This document shows, one piece after another, positions 33,227-44,030 of a stretch of DNA of 64,000 nt. The stretch comes from Demequina gelatinilytica (lineage in GTDB: Bacteria > Actinomycetota > Actinomycetes > Actinomycetales > Demequinaceae), in assembly GCF_000971115.1 (NCBI RefSeq), contig NZ_BBLV01000008.1:62001-126000 (forward strand). The letters run 5' to 3'. Every line of letters begins with the position of its first letter. Within the stretch, counting starts at the first letter, position 1. Under the pieces are notes generated by a model that did no database searches, had not been told where the DNA came from, and was given only the letters and a program-made list of their open reading frames with translations. Both the position numbers and the translations under genes were made by a program.

Positions 33227-33373
33227 TCAGTGACGCGTGCCGACGCTCCGGAACGCGTACGTCACGAACAGCAGCCCCATGAGCGCGGTGAATGCGAGCA
33301 GGCCGATCGCCTCGGCCGGGATGGGCAGCTCGTTGACGACGTGCGACGTGGTCTCGACGGCCTCGGTGATCAT
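33227..33373 (-). CDS. 48-residue membrane microprotein between proA and nadD
   Basis: An ATG at 33373 follows a strong CAGGAGGAG site. The translation starts MITEAVETTSHVVNELPIP, then a single hydrophobic helix (AIGLLAFTALMGLLFVTYAF) and a short basic tail ending VGTRH. The stop is 1 bp before the nadD start, which places it in the operon. The well-formed ribosome site, codon use like its neighbours, and tight packing argue that it is real. Similar short ORFs are common at this position in actinobacteria as far as I know, but no function is known to me. Confidence 0.8.
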   Translation of the reverse strand: MITEAVETTSHVVNELPIPAEAIGLLAFTALMGLLFVTYAFRSVGTRH

Positions 33374-33440
33374 GGGGACTCCTCCTGTTGTCTCCCGCGA
33401 TTATGGCACCGATGCGTGAGCCTGGGTGCGCATCGTGACC

Positions 33441-34724
33441 TCAGGGACGGATGTGGCCCTCGCCGTACGCGACCCAGGTGGTCGTGGTGAGCTCGCCGAG
33501 GCCCATCGGGCCGCGCGCGTGCAGCTTCTGGGTCGAGATCCCGATCTCGGCCCCGAGCCCGAACTCGCCGCCATCCGTGAAGCGCGTCGAGGCGTTGACC
33601 ATGACGGCGGCCGAGTCGATGTGCGCGACGAAGCGCTGCGAGGCGTCGATGTCGTTGGTGACGATCGCCTCGGTGTGACCGGTCGAGTAGCGCGCGATGT
33701 GCTGGAGCGCCTCCTCCATGGAGTCGACCACCTTGACCGCGAGGTCGAGCGACAGGTACTCGGTCGCCCAGTCCTCCTCGGTCGCCGGCACCGTGGGCAC
33801 GTTCGCCGGTGCGAGGTCCGCCGCGGCATCGTCGGCATGGATGGTGACCCCCGCCTCGTGGAGCGCCTCGAGGATCACCGGCAGGTTGTCCGCGCAGTCC
33901 TTGTGGACCAGCAGCGTCTCCGCGGCGTTGCACACGCCGACGCGATGGGTCTTGGAGTTGAGCACGATCGCGAGCGAGCGCTCGAGCGGCGCGGAGGCGT
34001 CGAGGTAGACGTGGCAGTTGCCCTCGCCGGTCTCGATCGCGGGCACCGTGGACTCGCGGACCACGGTCTGGATGAGGTCGCGGCCGCCGCGCGGGACCAG
34101 CACATCGACCAGCCCGCGCGCGTTCATCAGCACCTTCGCGCCGGGGCGCCCGTACGCGTCGATCGACTGCACGGCGTCGCGGGGCAGGCCCACGGACTCG
34201 AGAGCGTCCTGGAGCACGGCGACGATGACCTCGTTGGAGCTCGCTGCCGCCGAGCCGCCGCGCAGCACCGCCGCGTTGCCGGACTTGAGCGACAGCCCCG
34301 CGGCGTCGACGGTGACGTTGGGCCGCGCCTCGTAGATCATGCCGACCACGCCCATCGGGACGGCCTTCTGGATGAGGCGGATGCCGTTGGGAAGCGTCGA
34401 GCCGCGCTTGATCTCGCCCACGGGGTCGGGCAGCGTCGCGACGTAGCGCAGCGCCTCCGCGATCTTGGCGATGCGGCCCTCGTCGAGCGCAAGGCGGTCG
34501 AGCAGACCCGGGCTCATGTCGTTCGCGCGGCCCCGCTCGAGGTCCTCGGCGTTCGCCTCGACGATGCGTGCCGCCTGGGCGACCAGCGCATCGGCCATCG
34601 CGTGCAGGGCGTCGTTCTTGACGGTCGTGGTGGCCGTCGCGAGCGCGCGGGACGCGAGCTTCGCTCGGCGGCAGGCCTCGAGGACGGCGGACTCGATGTC
34701 GGTGGGGATCGCGGTCTCGGTCAT
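33441..34724 (-). CDS. proA: Gamma-glutamyl phosphate reductase
   Basis: 427 residues, standard size. An aldehyde-dehydrogenase-like fold with the nucleophilic Cys in [16 protein letters not shown], the [20 protein letters not shown] segment, and a C-terminal [19 protein letters not shown] block diagnostic of ProA. It reduces gamma-glutamyl phosphate to glutamate semialdehyde in proline synthesis, using the product of ProB encoded just upstream. ATG at 34724 lies 8 nt after a TACACT box, so proA probably has its own leaderless promoter in the 185-bp gap to proB. Confidence 0.95.
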   Translation of the reverse strand: MTETAIPTDIESAVLEACRRAKLASRALATATTTVKNDALHAMADALVAQAARIVEANAEDLERGRANDMSPGLLDRLALDEGRIAKIAEALRYVATLPDPVGEIKRGSTLPNGIRLIQKAVPMGVVGMIYEARPNVTVDAAGLSLKSGNAAVLRGGSAAASSNEVIVAVLQDALESVGLPRDAVQSIDAYGRPGAKVLMNARGLVDVLVPRGGRDLIQTVVRESTVPAIETGEGNCHVYLDASAPLERSLAIVLNSKTHRVGVCNAAETLLVHKDCADNLPVILEALHEAGVTIHADDAAADLAPANVPTVPATEEDWATEYLSLDLAVKVVDSMEEALQHIARYSTGHTEAIVTNDIDASQRFVAHIDSAAVMVNASTRFTDGGEFGLGAEIGISTQKLHARGPMGLGELTTTTWVAYGEGHIRP

Positions 34725-34732
34725 GTCTGTCG

Positions 34733-34738
34733 AGTGTA
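34733..34738 (-). promoter_or_regulatory. Leaderless -10 box for proA
   Basis: TACACT on the minus strand, 8 nt before the proA ATG. Confidence 0.45.
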
Positions 34739-34745
34739 GGAGCCC

Positions 34746-34780
34746 GGAAGGTGCCTGCCCAGGGCGAGGTGGCACCTTCC
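34746..34780. repeat. 10-bp perfect inverted repeat upstream of proA
   Basis: GGAAGGTGCC and GGCACCTTCC are separated by 15 bp. On the minus strand the element lies directly upstream of the proA -10 box, where a regulator could bind; it could also be a terminator-like hairpin downstream of proB. Confidence 0.5.
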
Positions 34781-34909
34781 CCCTTCCCCCCTCCTGACAG
34801 CAGCAACGGATCTCGCGGCGACACGCCGCGCTGCATAGCGCGACGGGGCCGACACGCCGTCAACCCGGGACACGTTCCGTTGGAACTGTCGGGGAAGGCT
34901 GTCAGCGGG

Positions 34910-36025
34910 CTACAGCACCACGAGGTGGTCGATGTGGATGAGCTCGCGCGCATACGCCTCGCCCAGCACCTCGCCGAGCGCCTCCGTGGAGAGCCCCTTC
35001 ATGCGGTCGGCCTCGTCGGAGGAGAACCCGGCGAAGCCGCGCGCGACCAGCGCGCCGTCGAGCGCGATCAGGTCCACCGGCTCCCCCGCCTCGAAGTCGC
35101 CCCGGATCTCCACCACGCCTGCCGCGAGCAGCGACGCCTGACGGCCGCGCAGCGCCCGCACCGCGCCGTCGTCGAGGACGATGCCTCCGCGGGTCTTCGC
35201 GGCGTCCGCGAGCCATTGGAGGCGCGTGGTCTCGGCCTTGCCCGTGGGGTGGAACAGCGTGCCCACGTCCTCCCCCGCGACGGCGCGTGCCGCATCGTGC
35301 GCCCCGGCGAGGACCACCCGCACGCCCGACGCCGTCGCGAGCGACGCGGCCTCGATCTTGGTGATCATGCCGCCGGTGCCCACCGCCGAGCCGCGACGGG
35401 AGATGTCGATCCCGTGGAGGTCCTCGGCGCCCCGCACCTCCGAGATCCGGCTGGCCCCAGGACTGTCGGGCGCGGCCGTGTAGAGCGCGTCCACGTCGGT
35501 GAGCAGCACCAAGGCGTCGGCCCGGACGGCCGTCGCGACCAGCGCCGCGAGGCGGTCGTTGTCGCCGAACCGGATCTCGTCCGTCGCGACCGTGTCGTTC
35601 TCGTTGATGATGGGCACCACGCCGAGCGCAAGGAGCGACTCGAGCGCGCGGCGGGCGTTGCCGTAGTGCGCGCGGCGGACCATGTCATCCGCCGTGAGCA
35701 GCACCTGGCCGACCGTGAGCCCGTATCGCGCGAACGCGACCGTGTACGCGTGCACCAGCTTGCCCTGTCCCACCGACGCCGCGGCCTGCTGCAGCTCGAG
35801 GTTGGTGGGCCGCGCGCTCAGCCCGAGCGGACCGATTCCCGCCGCGATGGAGCCCGAGGTCACCAGCAGCACCTCGCGGCCGCCGACCCGGGCCTCGCCC
35901 AGCACATCGACCAGCGCGCCCAGGCGGGCCTCGTCGAGCTGTCCCCCCGGCCCGGTGAGCGACGACGACCCGACCTTGACGACGATGCGCCGTGCCTGCG
36001 CCACAGCGGTGCGCGCCTCGCTCAC
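34910..36025 (-). CDS. proB: Glutamate 5-kinase
   Basis: 371 residues. The amino-acid-kinase domain has RIVVKVGSSSLTGPGGQ at the start, SGSIAAGIGPLGL, and the INENDTVATDEIRFGDNDRL active-site block. A C-terminal PUA domain (from about residue 275) matches the long bacterial form. It phosphorylates glutamate at the gamma position, the first committed and normally proline-inhibited step. GTG at 36025 follows GGGAGG. It lies 34 bp after obg on the same strand. Confidence 0.95.
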   Translation of the reverse strand: MSEARTAVAQARRIVVKVGSSSLTGPGGQLDEARLGALVDVLGEARVGGREVLLVTSGSIAAGIGPLGLSARPTNLELQQAAASVGQGKLVHAYTVAFARYGLTVGQVLLTADDMVRRAHYGNARRALESLLALGVVPIINENDTVATDEIRFGDNDRLAALVATAVRADALVLLTDVDALYTAAPDSPGASRISEVRGAEDLHGIDISRRGSAVGTGGMITKIEAASLATASGVRVVLAGAHDAARAVAGEDVGTLFHPTGKAETTRLQWLADAAKTRGGIVLDDGAVRALRGRQASLLAAGVVEIRGDFEAGEPVDLIALDGALVARGFAGFSSDEADRMKGLSTEALGEVLGEAYARELIHIDHLVVL

Positions 36026-36059
36026 GTGACCTCCCGGGGGACGGATACCTGCGAGAAGG

Positions 36060-37586
36060 CTACTCGTCGTCCTGGGACGGATCGGTCCAGTGGCCCGCGT
36101 CGCGCTCGGTCCACAGCTCCTTGCGAGCCGCGGCGCGCGCGTCCATGGTCTCCTTGTGCTCCTGGCGCTTCTCAGCACGCGTCGCACGGTGGTGACGCTC
36201 GTGCTGCTCGATGCGAAGGTCGGAGCCGCGCTGGCCCAGCAGCTCGGCGCCGGCCATCATGGTCGGCTCCCAGTCGAACATGATGCCGCCCTGGCGCGGA
36301 CCGATGACGACCTCGCAGCCGGGGGTCGCGCCCGCCTTGAACAGCCGCTCCTCGACGCCCGCCTTGGCGAGGCGGTCGGCCAGGTAGCCCACGGCCTCGT
36401 CGTTGGCGAAGTTGGTCTGCTTGACCCAGCGCTCGACCTTGGCGCCGCGCACCTGGTAGTAGTCCTCGGCGCCGTCGCGCACATGCGTGACGGTGAAGCC
36501 GGACTCGTCGACGGCCTTGGGCCGGATGACGATGGGCGCCTTCTCGAGGACGGGCACCTTCGCGCGCTCCTCGGCGACCATCGCGGCGAGCGCGAAGCCC
36601 AGCTCGCGTAGGCCCTCGTGGCTCACGGCGCTGACCTCGAAGATGGGCATCCCGCGCTCCTCGAGCTCGGGCCGCACGATCTCGGCGAGGTCCTTGCCGT
36701 CGGGGATGTCGATCTTGTTGAGGATGATGATCTGCGGACGCTCGGCGAGCGGCACGCCGCTGATCGCCTCGTCGCCCGAGTACGCGCGCAGCTCCTTCGA
36801 GATGATGTCGAGGTCGCGCAGCGGGTCGCGCTCGGTCTCGAGGGTCGCGGTGTCGAGCACATGCGCGATCACCGAGCAGCGCTCGATGTGGCGCAGGAAG
36901 TCGTGTCCCAGGCCCTTGCCCTCGGAGGCACCCTCGATGAGGCCGGGCACGTCCGCGATCGTGTACTTGGTCCCGCCCGACTCCACGACGCCCAGGTTGG
37001 GCACCAGCGTGGTGAACGGGTAGTCCGCGATCTTGGGGCGCACGCGGCTCATCGCGGCGATGATCGACGACTTGCCCGCGCTCGGGAAGCCCACGAGCGC
37101 GACGTCGGCGATGGACTTGAGCTCGAGGACGGCGGTCGCCTCCTCGCCCGGCTCGCCCAGCAGCGCGAAGCCGGGGGCCTTGCGCTTCTGCGTGGCCAGG
37201 GCCGCGTTGCCCAGGCCGCCGCGGCCGCCCTGCGCGAGCACGTGCTCGGCGCCTTCGCCGACCAGGTCCGCGAGGACCTCGCCGTCCTTGGTCTTGACGA
37301 TGGTGCCGCTCGGCACGCCCAGGCGCAGGTCGGCGGCGTTCGCGCCGTGGCGCATGTCGCCGGCGCCCTGCTTGCCGTTCTCCGCGGTGCGGTGCGGGGC
37401 GTGGTGATAGTCGAGCAGCGTGGTGACCTGCGGGTCGACCACGAGGATGACGGAGCCGCCGCGGCCGCCGTTGCCGCCGTCGGGGCCGCCGAGCGGCTTG
37501 AACTTCTCGCGGTGCACGGAGGCGACGCCGTGGCCACCGTTGCCCGCCGTGACGTGAAGCGTCACGCGGTCGACGAACGATGCCAT
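36060..37586 (-). CDS. obg: GTPase Obg
   Basis: 508 residues. The N-terminal glycine-rich Obg fold ([17 protein letters not shown], residues 4-20) is followed by the G domain with P-loop GFPSAGKSS (near 166), switch [23 protein letters not shown] and NKID motifs, then the actinobacterial C-terminal OCT domain and a charged tail. Obg links 50S assembly, stress response and growth. It follows rplU-rpmA, the usual order, but a terminator-like hairpin lies between rpmA and obg. Confidence 0.95.
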   Translation of the reverse strand: MASFVDRVTLHVTAGNGGHGVASVHREKFKPLGGPDGGNGGRGGSVILVVDPQVTTLLDYHHAPHRTAENGKQGAGDMRHGANAADLRLGVPSGTIVKTKDGEVLADLVGEGAEHVLAQGGRGGLGNAALATQKRKAPGFALLGEPGEEATAVLELKSIADVALVGFPSAGKSSIIAAMSRVRPKIADYPFTTLVPNLGVVESGGTKYTIADVPGLIEGASEGKGLGHDFLRHIERCSVIAHVLDTATLETERDPLRDLDIISKELRAYSGDEAISGVPLAERPQIIILNKIDIPDGKDLAEIVRPELEERGMPIFEVSAVSHEGLRELGFALAAMVAEERAKVPVLEKAPIVIRPKAVDESGFTVTHVRDGAEDYYQVRGAKVERWVKQTNFANDEAVGYLADRLAKAGVEERLFKAGATPGCEVVIGPRQGGIMFDWEPTMMAGAELLGQRGSDLRIEQHERHHRATRAEKRQEHKETMDARAAARKELWTERDAGHWTDPSQDDE

Positions 37587-37657
37587 GGGTGCCTCCTGAG
37601 ACGTGGCCGGACGGTGCGCGCTCGAGCGGGCGCCGCATCGTCCTCAGCCTAGATATG

Positions 37658-37693
37658 AGTCAGGGGCGTCGCCTCGCGGCGCCGCCCCTGACT
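37658..37693 (-). terminator. Terminator-like hairpin after rpmA
   Basis: A 16-bp stem with one mismatch (AGTCAGGGGCGTCGCC / GGCGCCGCCCCTGACT) and a TCGC loop, 24 bp beyond the rpmA stop and 72 bp before obg. Confidence 0.65.
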
Positions 37694-37716
37694 GGTAAAG
37701 CTCTGTGATCGAGTGC

Positions 37717-37968
37717 TTACGCCTCGACGATGTCGATGACCTTGCGGCCACGACGCTGACCGAACTGCACCGCACCGGCGGTCAGCGCGAACAAGGTGTC
37801 ATCCTTGCCACGACCGACGTTGAGGCCGGGGTGGAAGTGGGTGCCACGCTGGCGGACGATGATCTCGCCGGCGTTGACGACCTGACCACCGAAGCGCTTC
37901 ACGCCCAGGTACTGGGCGTTCGAGTCACGACCGTTGCGCGAGGAGCTCGCGCCCTTCTTGTGTGCCAT
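37717..37968 (-). CDS. rpmA: 50S ribosomal protein L27
   Basis: 83 residues. [19 protein letters not shown] and the [22 protein letters not shown] segment are the L27 signature. The N-terminus reaches toward the peptidyl-transferase centre; no cleavable leader is present, unlike in Firmicutes. It lies 14 bp after rplU. Confidence 0.97.
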   Translation of the reverse strand: MAHKKGASSSRNGRDSNAQYLGVKRFGGQVVNAGEIIVRQRGTHFHPGLNVGRGKDDTLFALTAGAVQFGQRRGRKVIDIVEA

Positions 37969-37982
37969 GAGTGTCTCCTCGC

Positions 37983-38291
37983 TTACTTGATGCCGGTGAC
38001 CTTGAGGCGCGTGAGGTCCTGGCGGTGACCAATGCGCTTGCGGTAACCAGTCTTGTTCTTGTACTTGAGGATGGTGATCTTCGGGCCGCGCTCGTCGCGC
38101 ACCACCTCAGCGGTCACCTTCACCTTGGAGAGCGCCTTCGCGTCGGCGGTGACCTTGTCACCGTCGACGAGCAGCACCGGAGCGAGCTCGACGGTCGAAC
38201 CGGCGTCTGCCTTCAGACGGTCGACCACGACGATGTCGCCCACGGAGACCTTCTCCTGGCGGCCACCGGCCTTCACAATCGCGTACACCAT
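37983..38291 (-). CDS. rplU: 50S ribosomal protein L21
   Basis: 102 residues beginning [19 protein letters not shown]. The C-terminal [19 protein letters not shown] stretch, rich in basic residues, contacts 23S rRNA. First gene of the rplU-rpmA unit, with a promoter 110 bp upstream. Confidence 0.97.
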   Translation of the reverse strand: MVYAIVKAGGRQEKVSVGDIVVVDRLKADAGSTVELAPVLLVDGDKVTADAKALSKVKVTAEVVRDERGPKITILKYKNKTGYRKRIGHRQDLTRLKVTGIK

Positions 38292-38403
38292 GATTTTTCC
38301 TCGTGAAACTCGTTGATGAACCCCAGACGGGGTCAGATTTCCTGCCGCAGCCGCTCCCCAGAGGGCGCAGGCAGGGCCTCAGCGCTCGGCGCGCCGACGT
38401 ACA
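38292..38403 (-). other. 5' leader of rplU, no gene seen
   Basis: About 110 nt between the predicted start site and the rplU ATG. It contains a short CCCC-AGA-CGGGG hairpin near the coding sequence. L21 operons in some bacteria are controlled through their leaders; here I can point only to the length and the small hairpin. Confidence 0.4.
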
Positions 38404-38433
38404 AATGTACCCGCTTCACCACGGCTCGGTCAA
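38404..38433 (-). promoter_or_regulatory. SigA-type promoter of rplU-rpmA
   Basis: -35 TTGACC (complement of 38428-38433), 18-bp spacer, -10 TACATT (complement of 38404-38409): a near-consensus housekeeping promoter. Confidence 0.75.
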
Positions 38434-38598
38434 ACCGAGAGCCATGATCGGCGAGTCGCCACCCCGGCCGCGTTGACGGCCTCCGAGGAGCTCGTTGCGA
38501 CATGCCGTCGCCGGCACGTCCGGGGACCATCCTACCGGGCCCGCAGGGCCCGCCTGGCCCCGGAAGCGCCTCGCCGCGCTCCTGGGCCCGGAGATGCG

Positions 38599-38630
38599 AC
38601 GAGGCGCGTCCCTCGCGGGACGCGCCTCGT
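38599..38630 (-). terminator. Terminator of rne/rng
   Basis: 14-bp perfect stem ACGAGGCGCGTCCC / GGGACGCGCCTCGT with a TCGC loop, 21 bp past the ribonuclease stop. Confidence 0.7.
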
Positions 38631-38651
38631 TCACGATGCAGCGGGACGGGC

Positions 38652-41057
<2,406 letters not shown>

Positions 41058-41072
41058 GCGGGTACCTCGAAT

Positions 41073-41096
41073 CGAGACCGCCCACACGCGGTCTCG
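41073..41096 (-). other. Hairpin in the rne 5' leader
   Basis: 8-bp perfect stem CGAGACCG / CGGTCTCG with an 8-nt loop, 15 nt before the rne start. RNase E is known to autoregulate via its leader in E. coli; a similar use here is a guess. Confidence 0.4.
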
Positions 41097-41430
41097 ACAT
41101 CATCGTCGTTCGCGGCTCACGGATGGTGACCACGGAAGTCTGCTGGTCGCGGCGGACAGCGGCGATGGTGAGCGCCTATCCCCGATTTCCCACCTGCGGC
41201 CTGTAGGCCGGCGAGATCGGTCGAGACTGGCTGCTGCGTCCTTGCTGCGTCTGTCGCGCGGTTGACGCCCGGTGTGGCTGGACGTCTGACCTGCCCGCCA
41301 TTGTGTCACAGGCGGCTCGCATCCCGGGCATCCGCGGGTCCGCGCGCCGCAATTTCCTGCTCGGCACAACGCCGTGATCCCTGACACGAGGCGAGCCGTA
41401 GGCGACGATGCTGGTGTCGGCAGGACGGGC
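41097..41430. other. Intergenic region between rne and cydA, no gene seen
   Basis: This part of the 449-bp gap between divergent rne and cydA must hold the rne promoter and distal cydA control sequences. I see no convincing ORF with a ribosome site and no strong promoter on either strand; the clear element is the palindrome at 41431. Confidence 0.5.
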
Positions 41431-41444
41431 GGGACCATCGTCCC
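41431..41444. promoter_or_regulatory. DosR/DevR-box-like palindrome upstream of cydA
   Basis: GGGACCATCGTCCC, flanked by C and G so that the 6-bp arms CGGGAC/GTCCCG are perfect. GGGAC-N4-GTCCC is the core of the mycobacterial DosR box. It lies 62 bp before the cydA start, and a DosS/DosR-like pair is encoded downstream of the cyd genes. Confidence 0.6.
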
Positions 41445-41506
41445 GATGCGACGAAGGTCCCTGCGCACTAGTTTCTCTGCTTAAGTAACCAAGGAGGTCC
41501 CCGCCC

Positions 41507-42979
41507 ATGGAAGCGCTTGAACTCGCGCGCTGGCAGTTCGGCATCACGACGGTCTACCACTTCGTCCTGGTGCCCCTCACCATCGGACTGTCGGTCCTCG
41601 TCGCGATCATGCAGACGGCCTGGGTCCGCACCGGCAACGAGAAGTGGCTGCGCCTGACCAAGTTCTACGGGAAGCTGCTGCTCATCAACTTCTCGCTGGG
41701 CATCGCCACCGGCATCGTCCAGGAGTTCCAGTTCGGCATGAGCTGGTCCGAGTACTCGCGCTTCGTCGGCGACGTGTTCGGCGCCCCGCTCGCGATGGAG
41801 GCGCTGCTCGCGTTCTTCCTCGAGTCGACCTTCCTGGGGCTGTGGATCTTCGGCTGGGACCGGCTGCCCAAGAAGCTGCATCTGCTCACCGTGTGGGCCT
41901 TCGCGATCGGCTCGACGCTCTCGGCCTACTTCATCATCGCCGCCAACTCGTGGATGCAGCACCCCGTCGGCGCCGAGTACAACCCCGAGACGGGCCGCGC
42001 CGAGATGACCGACATCGGCGCCGTGCTCACGAACAACACGACGCTGGTCGCGTTCCCGCACGTGATCGCCACGGCGTTCCTGGTGGCAGGCACGTTCGTC
42101 GCCGGCATCGCCGTCTACTGGATGTTCCGCCGTCAGCGCCAGGACGCGGACCACGCCGACCTCCCGATGTACCGCACGGCCGCGCGCTTCGGCGCGCTGG
42201 TCATGATCCTGTCGGGCATCGCGGTCATCATCACCGGCGACCTGCAGGCGAAGCTGATGTTCAAGCAGCAGCCCATCAAGATGGCCGCCGCCGAGGGCCT
42301 GTGCGAGTCGGAGCAGCCGGCCGCGTTCTCGATCCTCACGATCGGCAACCTCGCGGGCGACGACTGCGAGTCCGTCAACCACATCATCACCATCCCGGGC
42401 CTGCTGTCCTACATGGCCACGGGCGACTGGAACGCGGAGGTCACGGGCCTCGACGAGCTCCAGGAGCAGTACGCCGAGCGCTACGGCGCGACGACCGCCG
42501 ACGGCGAGGAGATCACCTACCAGCCCAACCTCGCGGTGACGTACTGGTCGTTCCGCCTCATGATCGGGCTCGCGGCGTTCTCCGCCGCACTCGCGCTGGG
42601 CATCTTCTGGTTCACCCGGAAGAAGGGCGCCGCGCTGCCCAAGTGGATGAGCACGCTCGCGCTCGTGTCGCTCCCGATGCCGTTCGCCGCGGCCAGCTTC
42701 GGCTGGATCTTCACGGAGATGGGGCGCCAGCCGTTCGTCGTGGCGCCCAACCCGACCGGATCCGACCAGGTGATGCTCATGACGCAGTTCGGCGTCTCCT
42801 CGTCGGTCAGCGCCGGCGAGATCCTCACGTCGATGATCACGTTCACCGTGGTGTACGCCGTGCTCGCCGTGTTCTGGTTCCGCCTCATGCAGCGGTACGC
42901 CGTCGAGGGCGCACCGCGGGTCGAGGAGCCCACCGTCCGATCCGACGACGACGCGACCCCGCTGTCGTTCGCGTACTGA
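41507..42979 (+). CDS. cydA: Cytochrome bd ubiquinol oxidase subunit I
   Basis: 490 residues, short Q-loop type. Nine or so membrane helices; the haem ligands are visible as His 18 in TTVYHFVLVPLTIG, His in LVAFPHVIATAF (near 183) and Met in IFTEMGRQPF (near 404). With CydB it reduces O2 to water at very high affinity without pumping protons. ATG at 41507 follows a strong AAGGAGG. First gene of cydABDC; the DosR-like box upstream suggests induction when oxygen falls. Confidence 0.96.
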   Translation: MEALELARWQFGITTVYHFVLVPLTIGLSVLVAIMQTAWVRTGNEKWLRLTKFYGKLLLINFSLGIATGIVQEFQFGMSWSEYSRFVGDVFGAPLAMEALLAFFLESTFLGLWIFGWDRLPKKLHLLTVWAFAIGSTLSAYFIIAANSWMQHPVGAEYNPETGRAEMTDIGAVLTNNTTLVAFPHVIATAFLVAGTFVAGIAVYWMFRRQRQDADHADLPMYRTAARFGALVMILSGIAVIITGDLQAKLMFKQQPIKMAAAEGLCESEQPAAFSILTIGNLAGDDCESVNHIITIPGLLSYMATGDWNAEVTGLDELQEQYAERYGATTADGEEITYQPNLAVTYWSFRLMIGLAAFSAALALGIFWFTRKKGAALPKWMSTLALVSLPMPFAAASFGWIFTEMGRQPFVVAPNPTGSDQVMLMTQFGVSSSVSAGEILTSMITFTVVYAVLAVFWFRLMQRYAVEGAPRVEEPTVRSDDDATPLSFAY

Positions 42980-42992
42980 GGAGTCCCCGCTC

Positions 42993-44030
42993 ATGTCTCT
43001 TCCTGAGTTCTGGTTCATCCTGATCGCCGTCCTGTGGACGGGCTACCTGGTCCTCGAGGGCTTCGACTTCGGCGTCGGCATGCTCATGCCGATCATCGGC
43101 CGATCCAACAAGGGCCGCCGCGTGGTGCTCAACACCATCGGCCCCGTGTGGGACGGCAACGAGGTGTGGCTCCTCACCGCTGGCGGCGCGACCTTCGCCG
43201 CCTTCCCGGAGTGGTACGCGACCCTGTTCTCCGGCTTCTACCTGCCGCTGCTGCTCATCCTGGTCGCGCTCATCGTCCGCGCGGTCGCGATCGAGTACCG
43301 CGGCAAGATCAACGACCAGACCTGGCGCACCCGCTGGGACTACGTGATCATCGGATCCGCGTGGGTGCCCTCGATCCTGTGGGGCGTCGCGTTCGCGAAC
43401 CTGGTCCGCGGTGTCAACCTCGACGCCGACCACCAGTACGCGGGCAACTTCTTCGACCTGCTCAACCCGTTCGCCCTGCTCGGCGGCCTGGTGACGCTCG
43501 CGATCTTCCTGTCCCACGGCGCGATCTTCCTGTCGCTCAAGACCGACGGCGAGATCCGTGAGCGCTCGGAGGCGTTCGCCCGCAAGGCGTCGCTCGTCGC
43601 GATCGTGGTGGCCGGTGTGTGGGCCGTGTGGGCGCAGCTCGCGTACTCCCGCAACACGTGGACCTGGGCCGCCGTCGCGCTCGCCGCGGTCGCCCTGGTG
43701 GGTGCGTGGTTCTCGACCGTCAAGGGCCGCTTCGGCTGGGCGTTCGTGTCCAACGCGATCGCGATCGTGGGCGCGGTGGTGCTGATCTTCGGCGCGATGT
43801 TCCCCAACGTCATGCCGGCGCTCGACGAGGCGAACTCGCTCACGGTCGACAACGCGTCGTCGACCGACTACACGCTCACGGTGATGACCTGGGTCGCGGT
43901 CGTGATGACGCCCGTGGTGCTGGCCTACCAGGCGTGGACCTACTGGGTGTTCCGCAAGCGCCTGTCGATGGAGCACATCCCCGAGCACAACGAGCTCACC
44001 TTCTTCCCGAAGCGGAAGACCAACGCCTAG
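42993..44030 (+). CDS. cydB: Cytochrome bd ubiquinol oxidase subunit II
   Basis: 345 residues with about eight membrane segments. It opens with FWFILIAVLWTGYLVLEGFD (the Glu/Asp pair typical of CydB) and has GPVWDGNEVWLLTAGGATFAAFP, the family signature. It pairs with CydA. It lies 13 bp after cydA and abuts cydD with no gap. A single GAGG precedes the ATG. Confidence 0.96.
   Translation: MSLPEFWFILIAVLWTGYLVLEGFDFGVGMLMPIIGRSNKGRRVVLNTIGPVWDGNEVWLLTAGGATFAAFPEWYATLFSGFYLPLLLILVALIVRAVAIEYRGKINDQTWRTRWDYVIIGSAWVPSILWGVAFANLVRGVNLDADHQYAGNFFDLLNPFALLGGLVTLAIFLSHGAIFLSLKTDGEIRERSEAFARKASLVAIVVAGVWAVWAQLAYSRNTWTWAAVALAAVALVGAWFSTVKGRFGWAFVSNAIAIVGAVVLIFGAMFPNVMPALDEANSLTVDNASSTDYTLTVMTWVAVVMTPVVLAYQAWTYWVFRKRLSMEHIPEHNELTFFPKRKTNA

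Noticed and set aside
41302-41310. TGTGTCACA as a possible CRP/Rex-type site upstream of cydA
   Set aside because: The spacing of TGTG and CACA is 1 bp, not the 6 to 8 bp that these regulators require.
41374-41387. GTGATCCCTGACAC as a GlxR/CRP-like site
   Set aside because: Only GTG and CAC match; the inner bases are asymmetric and the arms differ in spacing from the consensus.
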